64,000 nt of DNA, taken from contig NZ_FOUS01000008.1 of NCBI RefSeq assembly GCF_900114915.1, positions 62,001 to 126,000 of the forward strand. Reading direction: 5' to 3'. The notes under the pieces are model-generated. The model saw only the letters and a list, made by a program, of their open reading frames with translations. It did no database searches and was not told the origin of the DNA. This document shows, piece after piece, positions 34,068 through 43,128 of the stretch; position 1 is the stretch's first letter, and each line of letters begins with the position of its first letter. The position numbers and the translations under genes were made by a program. Source of the stretch: Bradyrhizobium sp. Rc3b (GTDB lineage: Bacteria; Pseudomonadota; Alphaproteobacteria; Rhizobiales; Xanthobacteraceae).

Positions 34068-34383
34068 CCATGGCCGCTGATGGCACGTCAGAGATCGCCA
34101 TCGTGGTCGGACATTCGAGAAGCATGTCTTGCCGCTGCGCTTAAGGGCGTCGCGGGGAAAACCGGCTGTTTCCGGATCATGCTTTCGGCCCGCGCTGTGT
34201 AGGGGGATGGGGCGCTGAGGTCAATAGCTTGGGTGGTTGCTGAAAGTCGCGGCAGGAGCGGGGATTTGCTCGCGGTTTCCGCCGCTTAAGGCGGAAAGCT
34301 CAACCCGATTGGCGGGCCGTCATCCACGCCGAAGACCACGCGTCTTTTAATCACGAGGTCCAAAGGCTAGCGCGGAGCCTCAA
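34068..34383. other. Gene-free stretch between tRNA-Lys and ndvB
   Basis: About 315 bases. Contains a GGGGAAAACCGG...CCGGATCATGCTTTC element of the common Bradyrhizobium type, nothing else recognised. Confidence 0.5.
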
Positions 34384-37050
34384 TCACTGGGTCTCCCGCC
34401 GCACCTCGTTCGGCACGGGCTGCGGCGTGCCGGGGGCCGGCAGCGCGACCGGACGCAGCCCGATCAGCTCGGCGGTGCGGATCGCGCTGTCGCGCCAGAA
34501 CTGGAACGAGTTGATGCGGCTCAGCTCGAGGATGGCGATGGCGACGGCCGCCAGGAACGGCAGGCTCTGCAGCACCAGCACGCCGGCGAAGATGTAGATC
34601 TCGGTGATCTGGCGGTAGCTGTTGGAGGCGATCAGTACGCCGGCGCCGATCACGAGCAGGGTGCCGATCACGGCCTCCCAGAACGCCTGGAACTCGATCG
34701 ACATCCTGGACAGGCCACCCTTGGAGGTGCGGGCGAAGGCGATGTGCTCGGTGATGAGGCCCTGCGCCACTGCGCGCGACACCGTCCACTGCACGCTCAT
34801 CGCGGCGATCATGGCGCCGAGCATCTGGCCGGGCTTGATCGCGACGCGGGCGCGGTACATCGACAGGAAGTGCGCCAGCGAGACGATGAAGGCGCCGATG
34901 ATCGGCAGCGTCAGGATCTTGTCGGGAATGGCGATGTCGGCGAAGGCGACGATCGGCACCCAGACGAGGTTGAGCAGCGCCACGACCACGCCGAGACTTT
35001 CGGCGCCGAGCCAGTTCAGCCAGCCCAGGCCATATTCGCGCTTCTGGTCGGGCGTCAGCCGGCTCTTGCCGGGCAGGAAGTAGCGCCAGTGCTTCTTCAC
35101 GATCTGGAGGCCGCCATAGGCCCAGCGGTGACGCTGCTTCTTGAAGGCCTCGTAGGTGTCGGGCAGGAGGCCCTGGCCGTAGCGGTGGTTGGTGTAGTGG
35201 GTTGTCCAGCCGAGCTCCTGGATCGCAAGGCCGAGATCCGAATCCTCGCAGATCGTATCGGACGACCAGCCGCCGGCCATGTCCATCGCCGCGCGGCGGA
35301 TCAGGCACATCGTGCCGTGCACGATGATGGCGTTGGCCTCGTTGCGCTGGACCATGCCGATGTCGAAGAAGCCGGCATATTCGCCGTTCATGATGTAGTG
35401 CATGATCGACAGATCGCCGTCGCGATGCTCCTGCGGAGCCTGCACGAGGCCGACACGCGCATCGGCGAAGGCAGGCACGAGGTCCTTCAGCCAGTCGGGA
35501 TCGACGGCATAGTCGGCGTCGAGGATGCCGATGATCTCGGCATCGGCGGCGGTGCAGTCCATCGCAATCCGAAGAGCGCCGGCCTTGAAACCCTGCACCT
35601 TCTCGGCGTTGATGAATTTGAAGCGTTCACCAAGCGCGCGGCAATGGTCCTGGATCGGCTGCCAGAACGCGGGATCCGGCGTGTTGTTGATGATGACCAC
35701 GCATTCGTAGTTCGGATAGTTCAGCCGCGACAGCGCATCCAGCGTCTGCTTGAGCATCTCGACCGGCTCGAAATAAGCGGGAATGTGGATCGAGACCTTT
35801 GGGCAGTAATTCTCGGGAACATTCTCGACCGGCTTGCCCTTGCTGAGCAGTCGCTGCGGCGACCGGCCGAAGGCGACCGCTGCGACCTCGTCGATGCGCG
35901 CCATCGCGATGAGGACCAGCGGAACGAGCAGGATCATGCCGAGCGTCAGCGCGAAGGCGGAGCCGAAGATGAAGTAATGGCTGTTCCAGAACGCGAACAC
36001 GGTCGCGGCCCAGGCGCCGACGCCGTTGGCCGTCGCCGACAGCAGGAAGGCCTGCTTCGCGGTCGGCTTTTCGATCCGCAGGATCGGCAGCGACAGCAGG
36101 ATGCCGACCAGGAGCGCGATGCCCATCAGCTTCCAATAGTCGGGGTTCTCGACCGGACCGGTCCAAGCGAATTTCGGCTCGCGGCTGGCGTTGAGGATGC
36201 CCCAATACGGACCGACGCCGCCTTCGAAGAATTTCCAGGGCTGATCGATGGCCTCGACGATGTTGTATTCCATGCCGATGGCTTCGGCGCGGCTGACGAA
36301 GTTGCGCAGGATCAGAGCCTGCTGGAACGGGCCCGGATCGGCGTTGCGCAGATTGTAGCCCTGGCTCGGCCAGCCGAACTCGGCGATCACGATGCGCTTG
36401 CCGGGGAACAGGTTGCGCAAGAGATTGTAGCGGTCGACGGCCTGGTCGACCGCCTGGTCCGAGCGGAAGTTTTCCCAGTAGGGCAGCACGTGGGCGGCGA
36501 TGAAATCGACGCTGGAGCCGAGGTCGGGATTGTCGCGCCAGATGTTCCAGATCTCGCCGGTGGTGACGGGCACGCGGACCGAGCCCTTCACCTTCTTGAT
36601 CATGTCGATGAGGTCTTCGACCTTCTGCTCGCCGCGGTAGATCACCTCGTTGCCGACGACGACGCCGACGACGTTGCTGTTCTTGCGGGCGAGTTCGATG
36701 GCGGCCTTGATCTCGCGCTCGTTGCGATCCTTGTCCTTGTCGATCCAGGCGCCGACGGTGACCTTGAGGCCGAACTCGGCCGCGATCGGCGGCACCAGTT
36801 CCACGCCGCCGGTGGACGAGTAGAGGCGGATCGCGCGCGTCATGGTCGACAGCGTCTTCAGGTCTGCGCGGATTTTCTCGACCGTCGGGATGTTGTCGAT
36901 ATCGGGGTGAGCCGAGCCTTCGAACGGCGCGTAGGAGACGCTCGGCAACAGGCCCTTGAAATCGGGCGCGGGTTCCTTGTCGCGCAAGACTCCCCACAGC
37001 CCAGCGTGAAGCGCGGAGACGAGCAACAGAACGGCGGCGACAACGCGCAT
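34384..37050 (-). CDS. ndvB: Cyclic beta-(1,3),(1,6)-glucan synthase, GH17 plus GT2
   Basis: About 888 residues from ATG 37050 (GTG 37146 gives 920). After a signal anchor comes a GH17 glycosidase-like domain with Glu135 in VGNEVIYRG and Glu224 in IAEFGWPSQ, the acid/base and nucleophile positions of the family. Membrane segments then flank a GT2 domain: SIHIPAYFEP, GILDADYAVD, EDSDLGL and QRHRWAYGG, the processive synthase signature. This is the Bradyrhizobium NdvB layout, which polymerises UDP-glucose into periplasmic cyclic glucan needed for osmotic adaptation and nodulation. ndvC lies divergently, 1.1 kb away. Confidence 0.92.
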   Translation of the reverse strand: MRVVAAVLLLVSALHAGLWGVLRDKEPAPDFKGLLPSVSYAPFEGSAHPDIDNIPTVEKIRADLKTLSTMTRAIRLYSSTGGVELVPPIAAEFGLKVTVGAWIDKDKDRNEREIKAAIELARKNSNVVGVVVGNEVIYRGEQKVEDLIDMIKKVKGSVRVPVTTGEIWNIWRDNPDLGSSVDFIAAHVLPYWENFRSDQAVDQAVDRYNLLRNLFPGKRIVIAEFGWPSQGYNLRNADPGPFQQALILRNFVSRAEAIGMEYNIVEAIDQPWKFFEGGVGPYWGILNASREPKFAWTGPVENPDYWKLMGIALLVGILLSLPILRIEKPTAKQAFLLSATANGVGAWAATVFAFWNSHYFIFGSAFALTLGMILLVPLVLIAMARIDEVAAVAFGRSPQRLLSKGKPVENVPENYCPKVSIHIPAYFEPVEMLKQTLDALSRLNYPNYECVVIINNTPDPAFWQPIQDHCRALGERFKFINAEKVQGFKAGALRIAMDCTAADAEIIGILDADYAVDPDWLKDLVPAFADARVGLVQAPQEHRDGDLSIMHYIMNGEYAGFFDIGMVQRNEANAIIVHGTMCLIRRAAMDMAGGWSSDTICEDSDLGLAIQELGWTTHYTNHRYGQGLLPDTYEAFKKQRHRWAYGGLQIVKKHWRYFLPGKSRLTPDQKREYGLGWLNWLGAESLGVVVALLNLVWVPIVAFADIAIPDKILTLPIIGAFIVSLAHFLSMYRARVAIKPGQMLGAMIAAMSVQWTVSRAVAQGLITEHIAFARTSKGGLSRMSIEFQAFWEAVIGTLLVIGAGVLIASNSYRQITEIYIFAGVLVLQSLPFLAAVAIAILELSRINSFQFWRDSAIRTAELIGLRPVALPAPGTPQPVPNEVRRETQ

Positions 37051-37284
37051 CGCGGCTAAACCTGAAGGGGCTGAGGGGGCAGGGAAGCGGATCCGACCCC
37101 GAGATCCGACCAAGTCCGCGGCAAAGGGAGCATATCTCCGCCGCACGGTTTCACAACTGTCATGGCCTCATGTCCTTATGAGGGCATGGCCTTTTTCGAA
37201 CGACGCGCGGCAGTGCCAACCGCGCCTATGGCCGATCGTTCCTGAACGACAGCTGAAACGGCCAAGTCTATTTAAGACCTTGGG

Positions 37285-37875
37285 CTATTTCTGGGGCGCC
37301 GGCGTCGGGCTTGCCGCGGGCGATGGGCTGGCGGTCGGCTGCGGCTGCGCATTGTTGGCAGCGGGAGCGGCCGGCTGTGCCGCTGCGGCCGCCGCCTGCT
37401 GCGGCTGGGCCGCCGGGTTGATCCAGCAGGCGTGCACGCGGCTGTCCAGGGTCTCGGCGACCTTGGGATCGATCTGGCCGCCGAACCGGGTCAGGCAGCG
37501 GAAAGCGGCCTGGATGTGACCGCCGGGGCAGCCGAAACGGTCGTAGAGGTCGAGATGGCGGAACGCGGTATCGAGGTCATCCCGCCACATCAGGCGCACC
37601 ACGCGGCGGCCGAGCCAGACGCATTCGGGATTGCCGGCCGGGCCGTTGATGACCTGGGCCGCTTCGGCGAATTCGTCGGTGCGGCGCTGGTTCTGGGCCG
37701 CATCCTTGGCGGCGTCGGCGGGCTGGGCGGCAGCCTTGCCCTGGTCCGGTGCGGGCGTGCCGCTCTGGGCGGAAGCGCCACCGAGACCGGCGAGAACGAG
37801 AAGGCAGGAGACGGCCAAGGTGGCGGCGAACTGCCGCAGGACCGCATTTCGTGACTCGAACACCCGTTGCCGCAT
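37285..37875 (-). CDS. Secreted Ala/Gln/Pro-rich protein in the ndvD position
   Basis: 196 residues from ATG 37875 (GGGGA upstream) with a signal peptide (TLAVSCLLVLAGLGGASAQ). The middle contains three cysteines (NPECVWLGRRVVRLMW, RFGCPGGHIQ, AFRCLTRFG), and the tail is Ala/Pro/Gln-rich. It lies between ndvB and ndvC. A third glucan gene, ndvD, has been described between these two in B. japonicum, and this is the best candidate here, but I cannot confirm it is the same protein. It may assist glucan synthesis or cyclisation at the membrane. Confidence 0.7.
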   Translation of the reverse strand: MRQRVFESRNAVLRQFAATLAVSCLLVLAGLGGASAQSGTPAPDQGKAAAQPADAAKDAAQNQRRTDEFAEAAQVINGPAGNPECVWLGRRVVRLMWRDDLDTAFRHLDLYDRFGCPGGHIQAAFRCLTRFGGQIDPKVAETLDSRVHACWINPAAQPQQAAAAAAQPAAPAANNAQPQPTASPSPAASPTPAPQK

Positions 37876-38186
37876 GAATTCCCCAATGTATCCGCTGGCC
37901 GTCCGCGTCAGGATCCCGCGGACGCGCCGGTGATGGCGTCCAAATGGGTCTCCAATGCGGCGGAAAAGTCTTTCCGAGTCCATGACCTGTATTTGGAATT
38001 TTGTCCAGCAAAGTCACGATGCTAGGCCCCGGTCGAAGGGCCGCAGCCCAATTCCTTTGGGGCAGGCGCGGATCCTTGAGTGTGGATCGGCATTTGGACC
38101 CCCGCTTGGACACCCGCTTTGGGCACCCCCTTGGCAGATGGCGTGCAAGCAGGTAATCGACGGACCCTTCGCGGAGGACGGAACCG

Positions 38187-39803
38187 ATTTCTCTTCGTAC
38201 GCCACTGGCGCTTCTGCTCGTTTCACTGGGTGCGATTGCTGCCGTGTGGTGGTGGTTGGCGACGCCGATCACGCTTGCACGCGCCCCGATCGATCCCGCC
38301 GAGAAGGTCCAATGCGTCTCCTACGCGCCGTTCCGCGGCGAGCAGACGCCGCTGAACGCGTGGACCCATATCGACGCCGAGCAGATCGAGCAGGATCTGC
38401 GCCAGCTCAAGGAAATCACCGACTGCGTCCGCATCTATTCGATGGAGAACGGGCTCGACCAGGTGCCGGCGATCGCCGCCAAGGTCGGCGGGCTGAAAGT
38501 GCTGCAAGGCATCTGGCTCTCCAGCAACCGCAGCAAGAATTTTGAGCAGGCCGCCCTCGCCATTCGCCTCACCAAGGAATTCCCAGCCATCATCACCGCG
38601 GTCATCGTCGGCAACGAGGTGCTGCTGCGCGGTGAGATGACGACGGCGGACCTCGTCTCGATCATCCGCCTGGTGAAGACGCAGGTCAGCGTGCCCGTCA
38701 CCTATGCCGACGTCTGGGAATTCTGGCTGAAGAACCGCGAGGTCTATGACGCCGTCGACTTCGTCACCATTCACATCCTGCCTTATTGGGAGGATATGCC
38801 GGTGAAGGCGAAATTCGCCGCCGCCCATGTCGAGGCGATCCGCGAGCGCATGGCGGTGGCGTTTCCGGGCAAGGAAATCCTGATCGGCGAGACCGGCTGG
38901 CCGAGCGAAGGGCGCATGCGCGACGGCGCGCTGCCCTCACGCACCAACCAGGCGCGGGTGGTCTCGGAAATCCTCAGCTTGGCGAAGGCGCAGAAGTTTC
39001 GCGTCAACCTGATCGAGTCCTACGACCAGCCGTGGAAGCGCAAGCTCGAGGGCACCGTCGGCGGCTATTGGGGCCTGTACGATTCGGTGCGCCGGAGCCT
39101 GAAATATCCGCCGGGCGAGCCGATCAGCAATTTCCCGTACTGGAAATGGTACATGGGCGCGGGCATGGGCCTGTCCGTGCTGGTATTCGCGGTCGCGCTC
39201 ATCACGCTGCGCCGGCGGCCGTGGACGCCGCGCTTCTCGGCCTGGCTCGGCGTCGCCATCTCGGCGACGACGGCGGGCAGCCTGCTCGGGATCGGCGCCG
39301 ACAAGCTTTATTATGAGAGCTACGGCATCGGCGGCTGGCTGCTCTGGGGCGCGCTGCTCGCGGCCGGCATCCTGTCGCCGATCTTCTGTGCGCAGGCGAT
39401 GGTGATCGGCCGCAGCCTTCCGACCTTCCTCGACCTGCTCGGTCCGCGCGAGGGGCGGAAATGGTCGAAGCTCACCGCCGTGCTCGGCCTGACGCTGGCG
39501 GTGACCGCGGTGATCGCGGCGGCGACCGCGCTCGGCTTCGTGTTCGACCCGCGCTACAAGGATTTCCCCTACGCCGCGCTGACGATGGCGGTGGTGCCGT
39601 TCGCGCTTTTGATGCTGAACCGGCCGCAGATCGGCCAGCGTCCGATCGCGGAATCGGTGTTCGCGGGCGTGCTGGCGCTGTCGGCAGTCTTCGTGCTCTT
39701 CAACGAGGGCCGCGACAATTGGCAGTCGCTGTGGACCTGCACGATCTATCTGTTGTTCGCGCTTACGCTGTGGCGGGCGCGGGCCGAGCAAATCCAAGAA
39801 TGA
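38187..39803 (+). CDS. ndvC: Beta-glucan (1,6)-linkage protein NdvC, GH17, probable AUU start
   Basis: About 538 residues if started at ATT 38187; 519 from the conventional GTG 38244. The ATT has GGAGG nine bases upstream and gives a complete membrane anchor (SLRTPLALLLVSLGAIAAVW), whereas GTG 38244 cuts into it; no ATG, GTG or TTG is available between the upstream stop (38156) and 38244. The GH17 domain has Glu144 (VGNEVLLRG) and Glu235 (IGETGWPSEG), followed by several membrane segments. In Bradyrhizobium, NdvC is needed for the 1,6-linkages of the cyclic glucan. Its end overlaps the opposite-strand gene by 41 bases. Confidence 0.88.
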   Translation: MSLRTPLALLLVSLGAIAAVWWWLATPITLARAPIDPAEKVQCVSYAPFRGEQTPLNAWTHIDAEQIEQDLRQLKEITDCVRIYSMENGLDQVPAIAAKVGGLKVLQGIWLSSNRSKNFEQAALAIRLTKEFPAIITAVIVGNEVLLRGEMTTADLVSIIRLVKTQVSVPVTYADVWEFWLKNREVYDAVDFVTIHILPYWEDMPVKAKFAAAHVEAIRERMAVAFPGKEILIGETGWPSEGRMRDGALPSRTNQARVVSEILSLAKAQKFRVNLIESYDQPWKRKLEGTVGGYWGLYDSVRRSLKYPPGEPISNFPYWKWYMGAGMGLSVLVFAVALITLRRRPWTPRFSAWLGVAISATTAGSLLGIGADKLYYESYGIGGWLLWGALLAAGILSPIFCAQAMVIGRSLPTFLDLLGPREGRKWSKLTAVLGLTLAVTAVIAAATALGFVFDPRYKDFPYAALTMAVVPFALLMLNRPQIGQRPIAESVFAGVLALSAVFVLFNEGRDNWQSLWTCTIYLLFALTLWRARAEQIQE

Positions 39804-40143
39804 ACAGGCCGATCGCCAGGCCCGACAGCACGACATTGTAGAGCACGATGCCGAGGCCGGCGGCGATGATGCCGACGGTGAGCAGCACGATCGACGGCCG
39901 CATCAGGTTCAGCGTCGCAACCACCAGCGCGACGATGCCGAACACCGAATTCTTGAACAGCACCGTCGAGACCGACCGCGCCTTGCAGATCATCGTCTGC
40001 AGCCCGGCGTCGCAGGCGAGAGCGACCTGCGACAGCTCGATCGCGAGGTAGCGCAGATAGAGCGCATAGCCGACGGACGCGAAGCCGACGACGATCAGGA
40101 ACTGCACCTGGTAGGGCGAGAGGCGGAAGGGCTTTTTTGTCAT
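39763..40143 (-). CDS. Four-helix membrane protein
   Basis: 126 residues with about four hydrophobic helices and a pair of cysteines (LACDAGLQTMICKARS). ATG 40143. Its 3' end overlaps the convergent end of ndvC by 41 bases. Function unknown; the cysteine pair facing the periplasm could be redox-linked, but this is speculative. Confidence 0.75.
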   Translation of the reverse strand: MTKKPFRLSPYQVQFLIVVGFASVGYALYLRYLAIELSQVALACDAGLQTMICKARSVSTVLFKNSVFGIVALVVATLNLMRPSIVLLTVGIIAAGLGIVLYNVVLSGLAIGLFILGFARPAPATA

Positions 40144-40234
40144 GGCGGCAATATGGTCGTGATGGCGCGGGCAGGCAACAGGGCAGGCGATGTTTCTGTT
40201 GATCCGGCTCGCCCAAGGCGTGCGCGAGGGGCCG

Positions 40235-40390
40235 TCAAAGCCGGCCTTGCGTCGCCCGTTTCTGGTCCGCGAGCCGTCGCTCGTATTTCTCAGCCAATGC
40301 GAGCAGGCGTTTCCTGATGTAGGGATCCGCCTGCTCGGCCAGCTCGCGGATCAACGCGAGTTGCTCCTCCAGAAACTTCCCGTCCGTCAT
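40235..40390 (-). CDS. 51-residue helical protein
   Basis: MTDGKFLEEQLALIRELAEQ, continuing as charged helices ending AEKYERRLADQKRATQG. A GGAGCGGAG ribosome site precedes ATG 40390. Short helical proteins of this pattern are common in Bradyrhizobium; unknown function. Below usual length limits for gene calling. Confidence 0.6.
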   Translation of the reverse strand: MTDGKFLEEQLALIRELAEQADPYIRKRLLALAEKYERRLADQKRATQGRL

Positions 40391-40464
40391 CTCCGCTCCG
40401 AATCAAATCCGTCGCGGATACTGCCGTCTTACGCGGGCCTCTTCCGTATCATTTGGTATGTGCG

Positions 40465-40905
40465 CTATTTCAATCCGAGCCGGCGCTCGACCCAGCCGAG
40501 AACGAACAGCACGAGCAGCGTGACGGCGATCGCTGCGGCGACCAGCAGCCAGGCTCCGAGCGCGCAGGCAATTCCAAGGCCCGCCGCAATCCAGACAGTC
40601 GCTGCGGTCGTGAGGCCGTGCACGGTCTTCGCCTTGGCGTCGTGCAGGATGACGCCGGCGCCGATGAAGCCGACGCCGGTCAGCACACCGGCAACGACGC
40701 CCTGAATGACCCGGGAGATCGCGTCCGGATGGTCGCGCAGATTCTGGAACTCGATCACGGAGATCGAGACCAGCGCGGAGCCGAGAGCGACCAGGGCCAG
40801 GGTGCGCATTCCGACCGGCTTGTCGTTCATGTCGCGGTCGATGCCGATCAGCAGCCCTGTTCCCGCCGCGACCAGAAGCCTCAGCACATCATCCAGCTCG
40901 TTCAT
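40465..40905 (-). CDS. MgtC/SapB-family membrane protein
   Basis: 146 residues. The family signature is complete: LLVAAGTGLLIGIDRDMNDK, MRTLALVALGSAL, VVAGVLTGVGFIGAGVILHD and GLTTAATVWIAAGLGIACALG, with about four to five membrane helices. MgtC proteins modulate Mg2+ homeostasis and F1Fo ATP synthase in other bacteria. No C-terminal ACT-like domain is present, so this is the short form. Confidence 0.93.
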   Translation of the reverse strand: MNELDDVLRLLVAAGTGLLIGIDRDMNDKPVGMRTLALVALGSALVSISVIEFQNLRDHPDAISRVIQGVVAGVLTGVGFIGAGVILHDAKAKTVHGLTTAATVWIAAGLGIACALGAWLLVAAAIAVTLLVLFVLGWVERRLGLK

Positions 40906-41135
40906 CGATGCTCGCGCGTTTCGGGAGACGGACGCTTGGCATGCGCCCGGCAGATCGAGACTAAACGCCCGCTTGGTGAGAAAGAGCCGCTGAGATCCGA
41001 GCGTCCGATGGTCGCATGCTCGCGCAACTCCGAGCGATCATCGACGATCAGGCGGAGAGCCGCCGTTCGACAAGGCGATGGCGCCGACCAGTCCGGTCGG
41101 CGCCATCTGTCAGAGCTGAACGCGACCGCGCACCG

Positions 41136-41393
41136 TCACTTCTTGCTGGTGTTCGAGCCCGTGGTGTTCTGCATCTTCTGTCCCGGCGCGCTTTCCGAGT
41201 GGCCCGGTCCTGCGGTGGTATTGGTCTGGTGACCAGGGGCGTATTCGGACGCGCCGGGTCCCGTCGAAGGCTTCTTGGTGTTGTGCATTTGCTGACCCGG
41301 CGCGTTGCTCGACGCGCCCGGCGATTTCGTCGTTTGCGCGAGCGCCGGAGCTGCCGCCAGAAGCGCGGCCGTTGCGATGATCAATGTCTTCAC
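41136..41393 (-). CDS. Secreted small protein with three PGxSxxAPGxxxxNT repeats, GTG start
   Basis: 85 residues from GTG 41393, which has AAGGGAG seven bases upstream. Signal peptide (KTLIIATAALLAAAPALAQ), then three units: SPGASSNAPGQQMHNT, GPGASEYAPGHQTNTT and GPGHSESAPGQKMQNT. Low complexity, exported, unknown function. Confidence 0.75.
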   Translation of the reverse strand: MKTLIIATAALLAAAPALAQTTKSPGASSNAPGQQMHNTKKPSTGPGASEYAPGHQTNTTAGPGHSESAPGQKMQNTTGSNTSKK

Positions 41394-41568
41394 GTGTTTC
41401 TCCCTTGGTCATGGAGACGAGCGCGAACGATTTCACATGTCGGCCGCTCCGGTTCACGACCGGGACAACTTGGCAATCGGCAGGTGGTTTCTCTTTTCGG
41501 ACCGAAATTTAGGTTCATCGGCGCGTGGAAAAGCAAGCCGGCGTTCACCGCGCGTTCAGGTGCAATGT

Positions 41569-42954
41569 TTATCGCCTGAAGAACGACGACAGCGTCGATC
41601 CCGCGGACGCAGACGCAGTCTCCGGCTTCGCCGGAGCCGGCTGTGCCGCAGGCGGGGGCGCGGGCTCCTCGCGCTTCGACGAGCGCTTGGAGGAGTAGCT
41701 GCGGCGGCGTTGCGGCTTCTCGGGCTTTGCGCTCGGCGCGGGCGCGGTTTCGGCTTGCGGGACCGCGTCCTGGCTCTTCTCGGAGTTCTTCTCTTGAACT
41801 CTGTCCTGGGACTTCTCTTGTCCCTTCTCCGAACCGCCGCGCATCGACAGGCGCTGGCCGTCGAAGACGGTGGTCTCGCAGTGACGATCGTTCTCGGCGA
41901 GGCTCGCGCAGAATTTTGCGGCGGCAGCAGCGTTGACCAGCGGGCCGGCACCCAGGCGGAGTTGCATGCCGAGGCCGGTGTTGCCTTCCTTGATCATGAT
42001 GATCGGTCGCAGCGCTGCGATCTCCGGATTGGATTTGCTCAGGCCGCGCCAGAGCGCGCGCAGGCCGTCGATCGAATTTGCGCCGCCGAGGTCGATCGCA
42101 AAACGCGTCTGCTGGACCGCGATGGCGGGGGATTCGTTCTCGGCGGCCTCAGGCGCCTTCGCGGCTGTCGCGACGACCTCGGTCGGGGCGGGCGCCGGCT
42201 CGACCTTCTTTTCAGCGGCCTTCTCGTTTGACTCGGGCTGAATCAATTTCGACGCCGCCGGATCGGGCGGCGCCATGATCGACTTGGACGGCACCAGCGG
42301 TATGGTCGGCAGCGCCGAAGTCGTTGCCAGCGGCTGCTGCACGAGCGAGGCGGCGGCGGCAGTCTGCGGTGGCAGGCTCGACGGCTCCTTTGAAACTTCC
42401 TTGAGCGTATCCTTGACCGTTTCCTTCGGGGTATCCTTGGGCGTGTCCTTGGCGGCCTCGGTCCGCGGCTTGTCGCCGGCGGAGGCGGGGGTCGAGGCGA
42501 CGGGCGCGACGCTGGGGGCCGTGGGCGCGGCATCCTGCGGCTTGCCGGCCTGCGGCGGGGTGGTGGGCTGCTTGGCGATGGCGCCGGTGACGGAATCGAG
42601 CCCTTGCTCGACCACAGTGACGCGCGAATAGAGCCGGTCGCGATCTGTGTTCAGTGTCTCGATGGCGGCCGCGAGCCGGCGGGCCTCGTTCTGGCTCTCC
42701 TTGGCCAGCGCCTGGAGCCGCTCCGCCTGGCGCGCGAGATCGGCGGACGCGACCTGGTCGCGCCGCCATCCGAGCTGAGCCTGGTTGGCCATTACGGCGA
42801 TGACGACGGCGCCTACCGCCGCAACACCCCAAGAGCCCAGCCGCCACATCATGCGGCGGTCGAACGCGCTTTCCTCGGCTACAAGTCCGGAGAACAGCCC
42901 GCCGGTCTCCTTGGTGCCGAAGGCATCCGCCAGTGGGTCGGAATCCTTTGCCAT
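41569..42954 (-). CDS. Membrane-anchored coiled-coil protein with SPOR-like end
   Basis: 461 residues. One membrane helix (WGVAAVGAVVIAVMANQAQL, near residues 42-60), a coiled coil (LARQAERLQALAKESQNEAR), a long Pro/Ser/Thr spacer with repeats (KDTPKDTPKETVKD), then a folded region (FAIDLGGANSIDGLRALW to CETTVFDGQRLSM) resembling SPOR-type peptidoglycan-binding domains, and finally a KSQD/EKSQ repeat and a basic, Ser-rich end. Probably an envelope or division-related protein; not named in my knowledge. Confidence 0.75.
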   Translation of the reverse strand: MAKDSDPLADAFGTKETGGLFSGLVAEESAFDRRMMWRLGSWGVAAVGAVVIAVMANQAQLGWRRDQVASADLARQAERLQALAKESQNEARRLAAAIETLNTDRDRLYSRVTVVEQGLDSVTGAIAKQPTTPPQAGKPQDAAPTAPSVAPVASTPASAGDKPRTEAAKDTPKDTPKETVKDTLKEVSKEPSSLPPQTAAAASLVQQPLATTSALPTIPLVPSKSIMAPPDPAASKLIQPESNEKAAEKKVEPAPAPTEVVATAAKAPEAAENESPAIAVQQTRFAIDLGGANSIDGLRALWRGLSKSNPEIAALRPIIMIKEGNTGLGMQLRLGAGPLVNAAAAAKFCASLAENDRHCETTVFDGQRLSMRGGSEKGQEKSQDRVQEKNSEKSQDAVPQAETAPAPSAKPEKPQRRRSYSSKRSSKREEPAPPPAAQPAPAKPETASASAGSTLSSFFRR

Positions 42955-43128
42955 GAACGTTAAGTACCCAGCCCTGTCCGGCTTCCCCGAATCAATCAGG
43001 GAACATTAACAGGAAAAGCGTGTCGCACTTGAATTCCGGGCGTTTGCGGGGGTAGCAAGGCAATAGCTTTTGAGGACGGCTGCCCGCCCGTCGCGCCAAT
43101 TGATTCGGCCTTATCTGACAGGATTTCG

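Noticed and set aside
28200..34070. Integrated genomic island at tRNA-Lys
   Set aside because: No integrase, no direct repeat of the tRNA end, and no phage or plasmid gene could be seen.
34744..37059. 771-codon plus-strand frame opposite ndvB
   Set aside because: Antisense shadow of a clear GH17/GT2 gene; Asp/Ala/His-rich with no domain.
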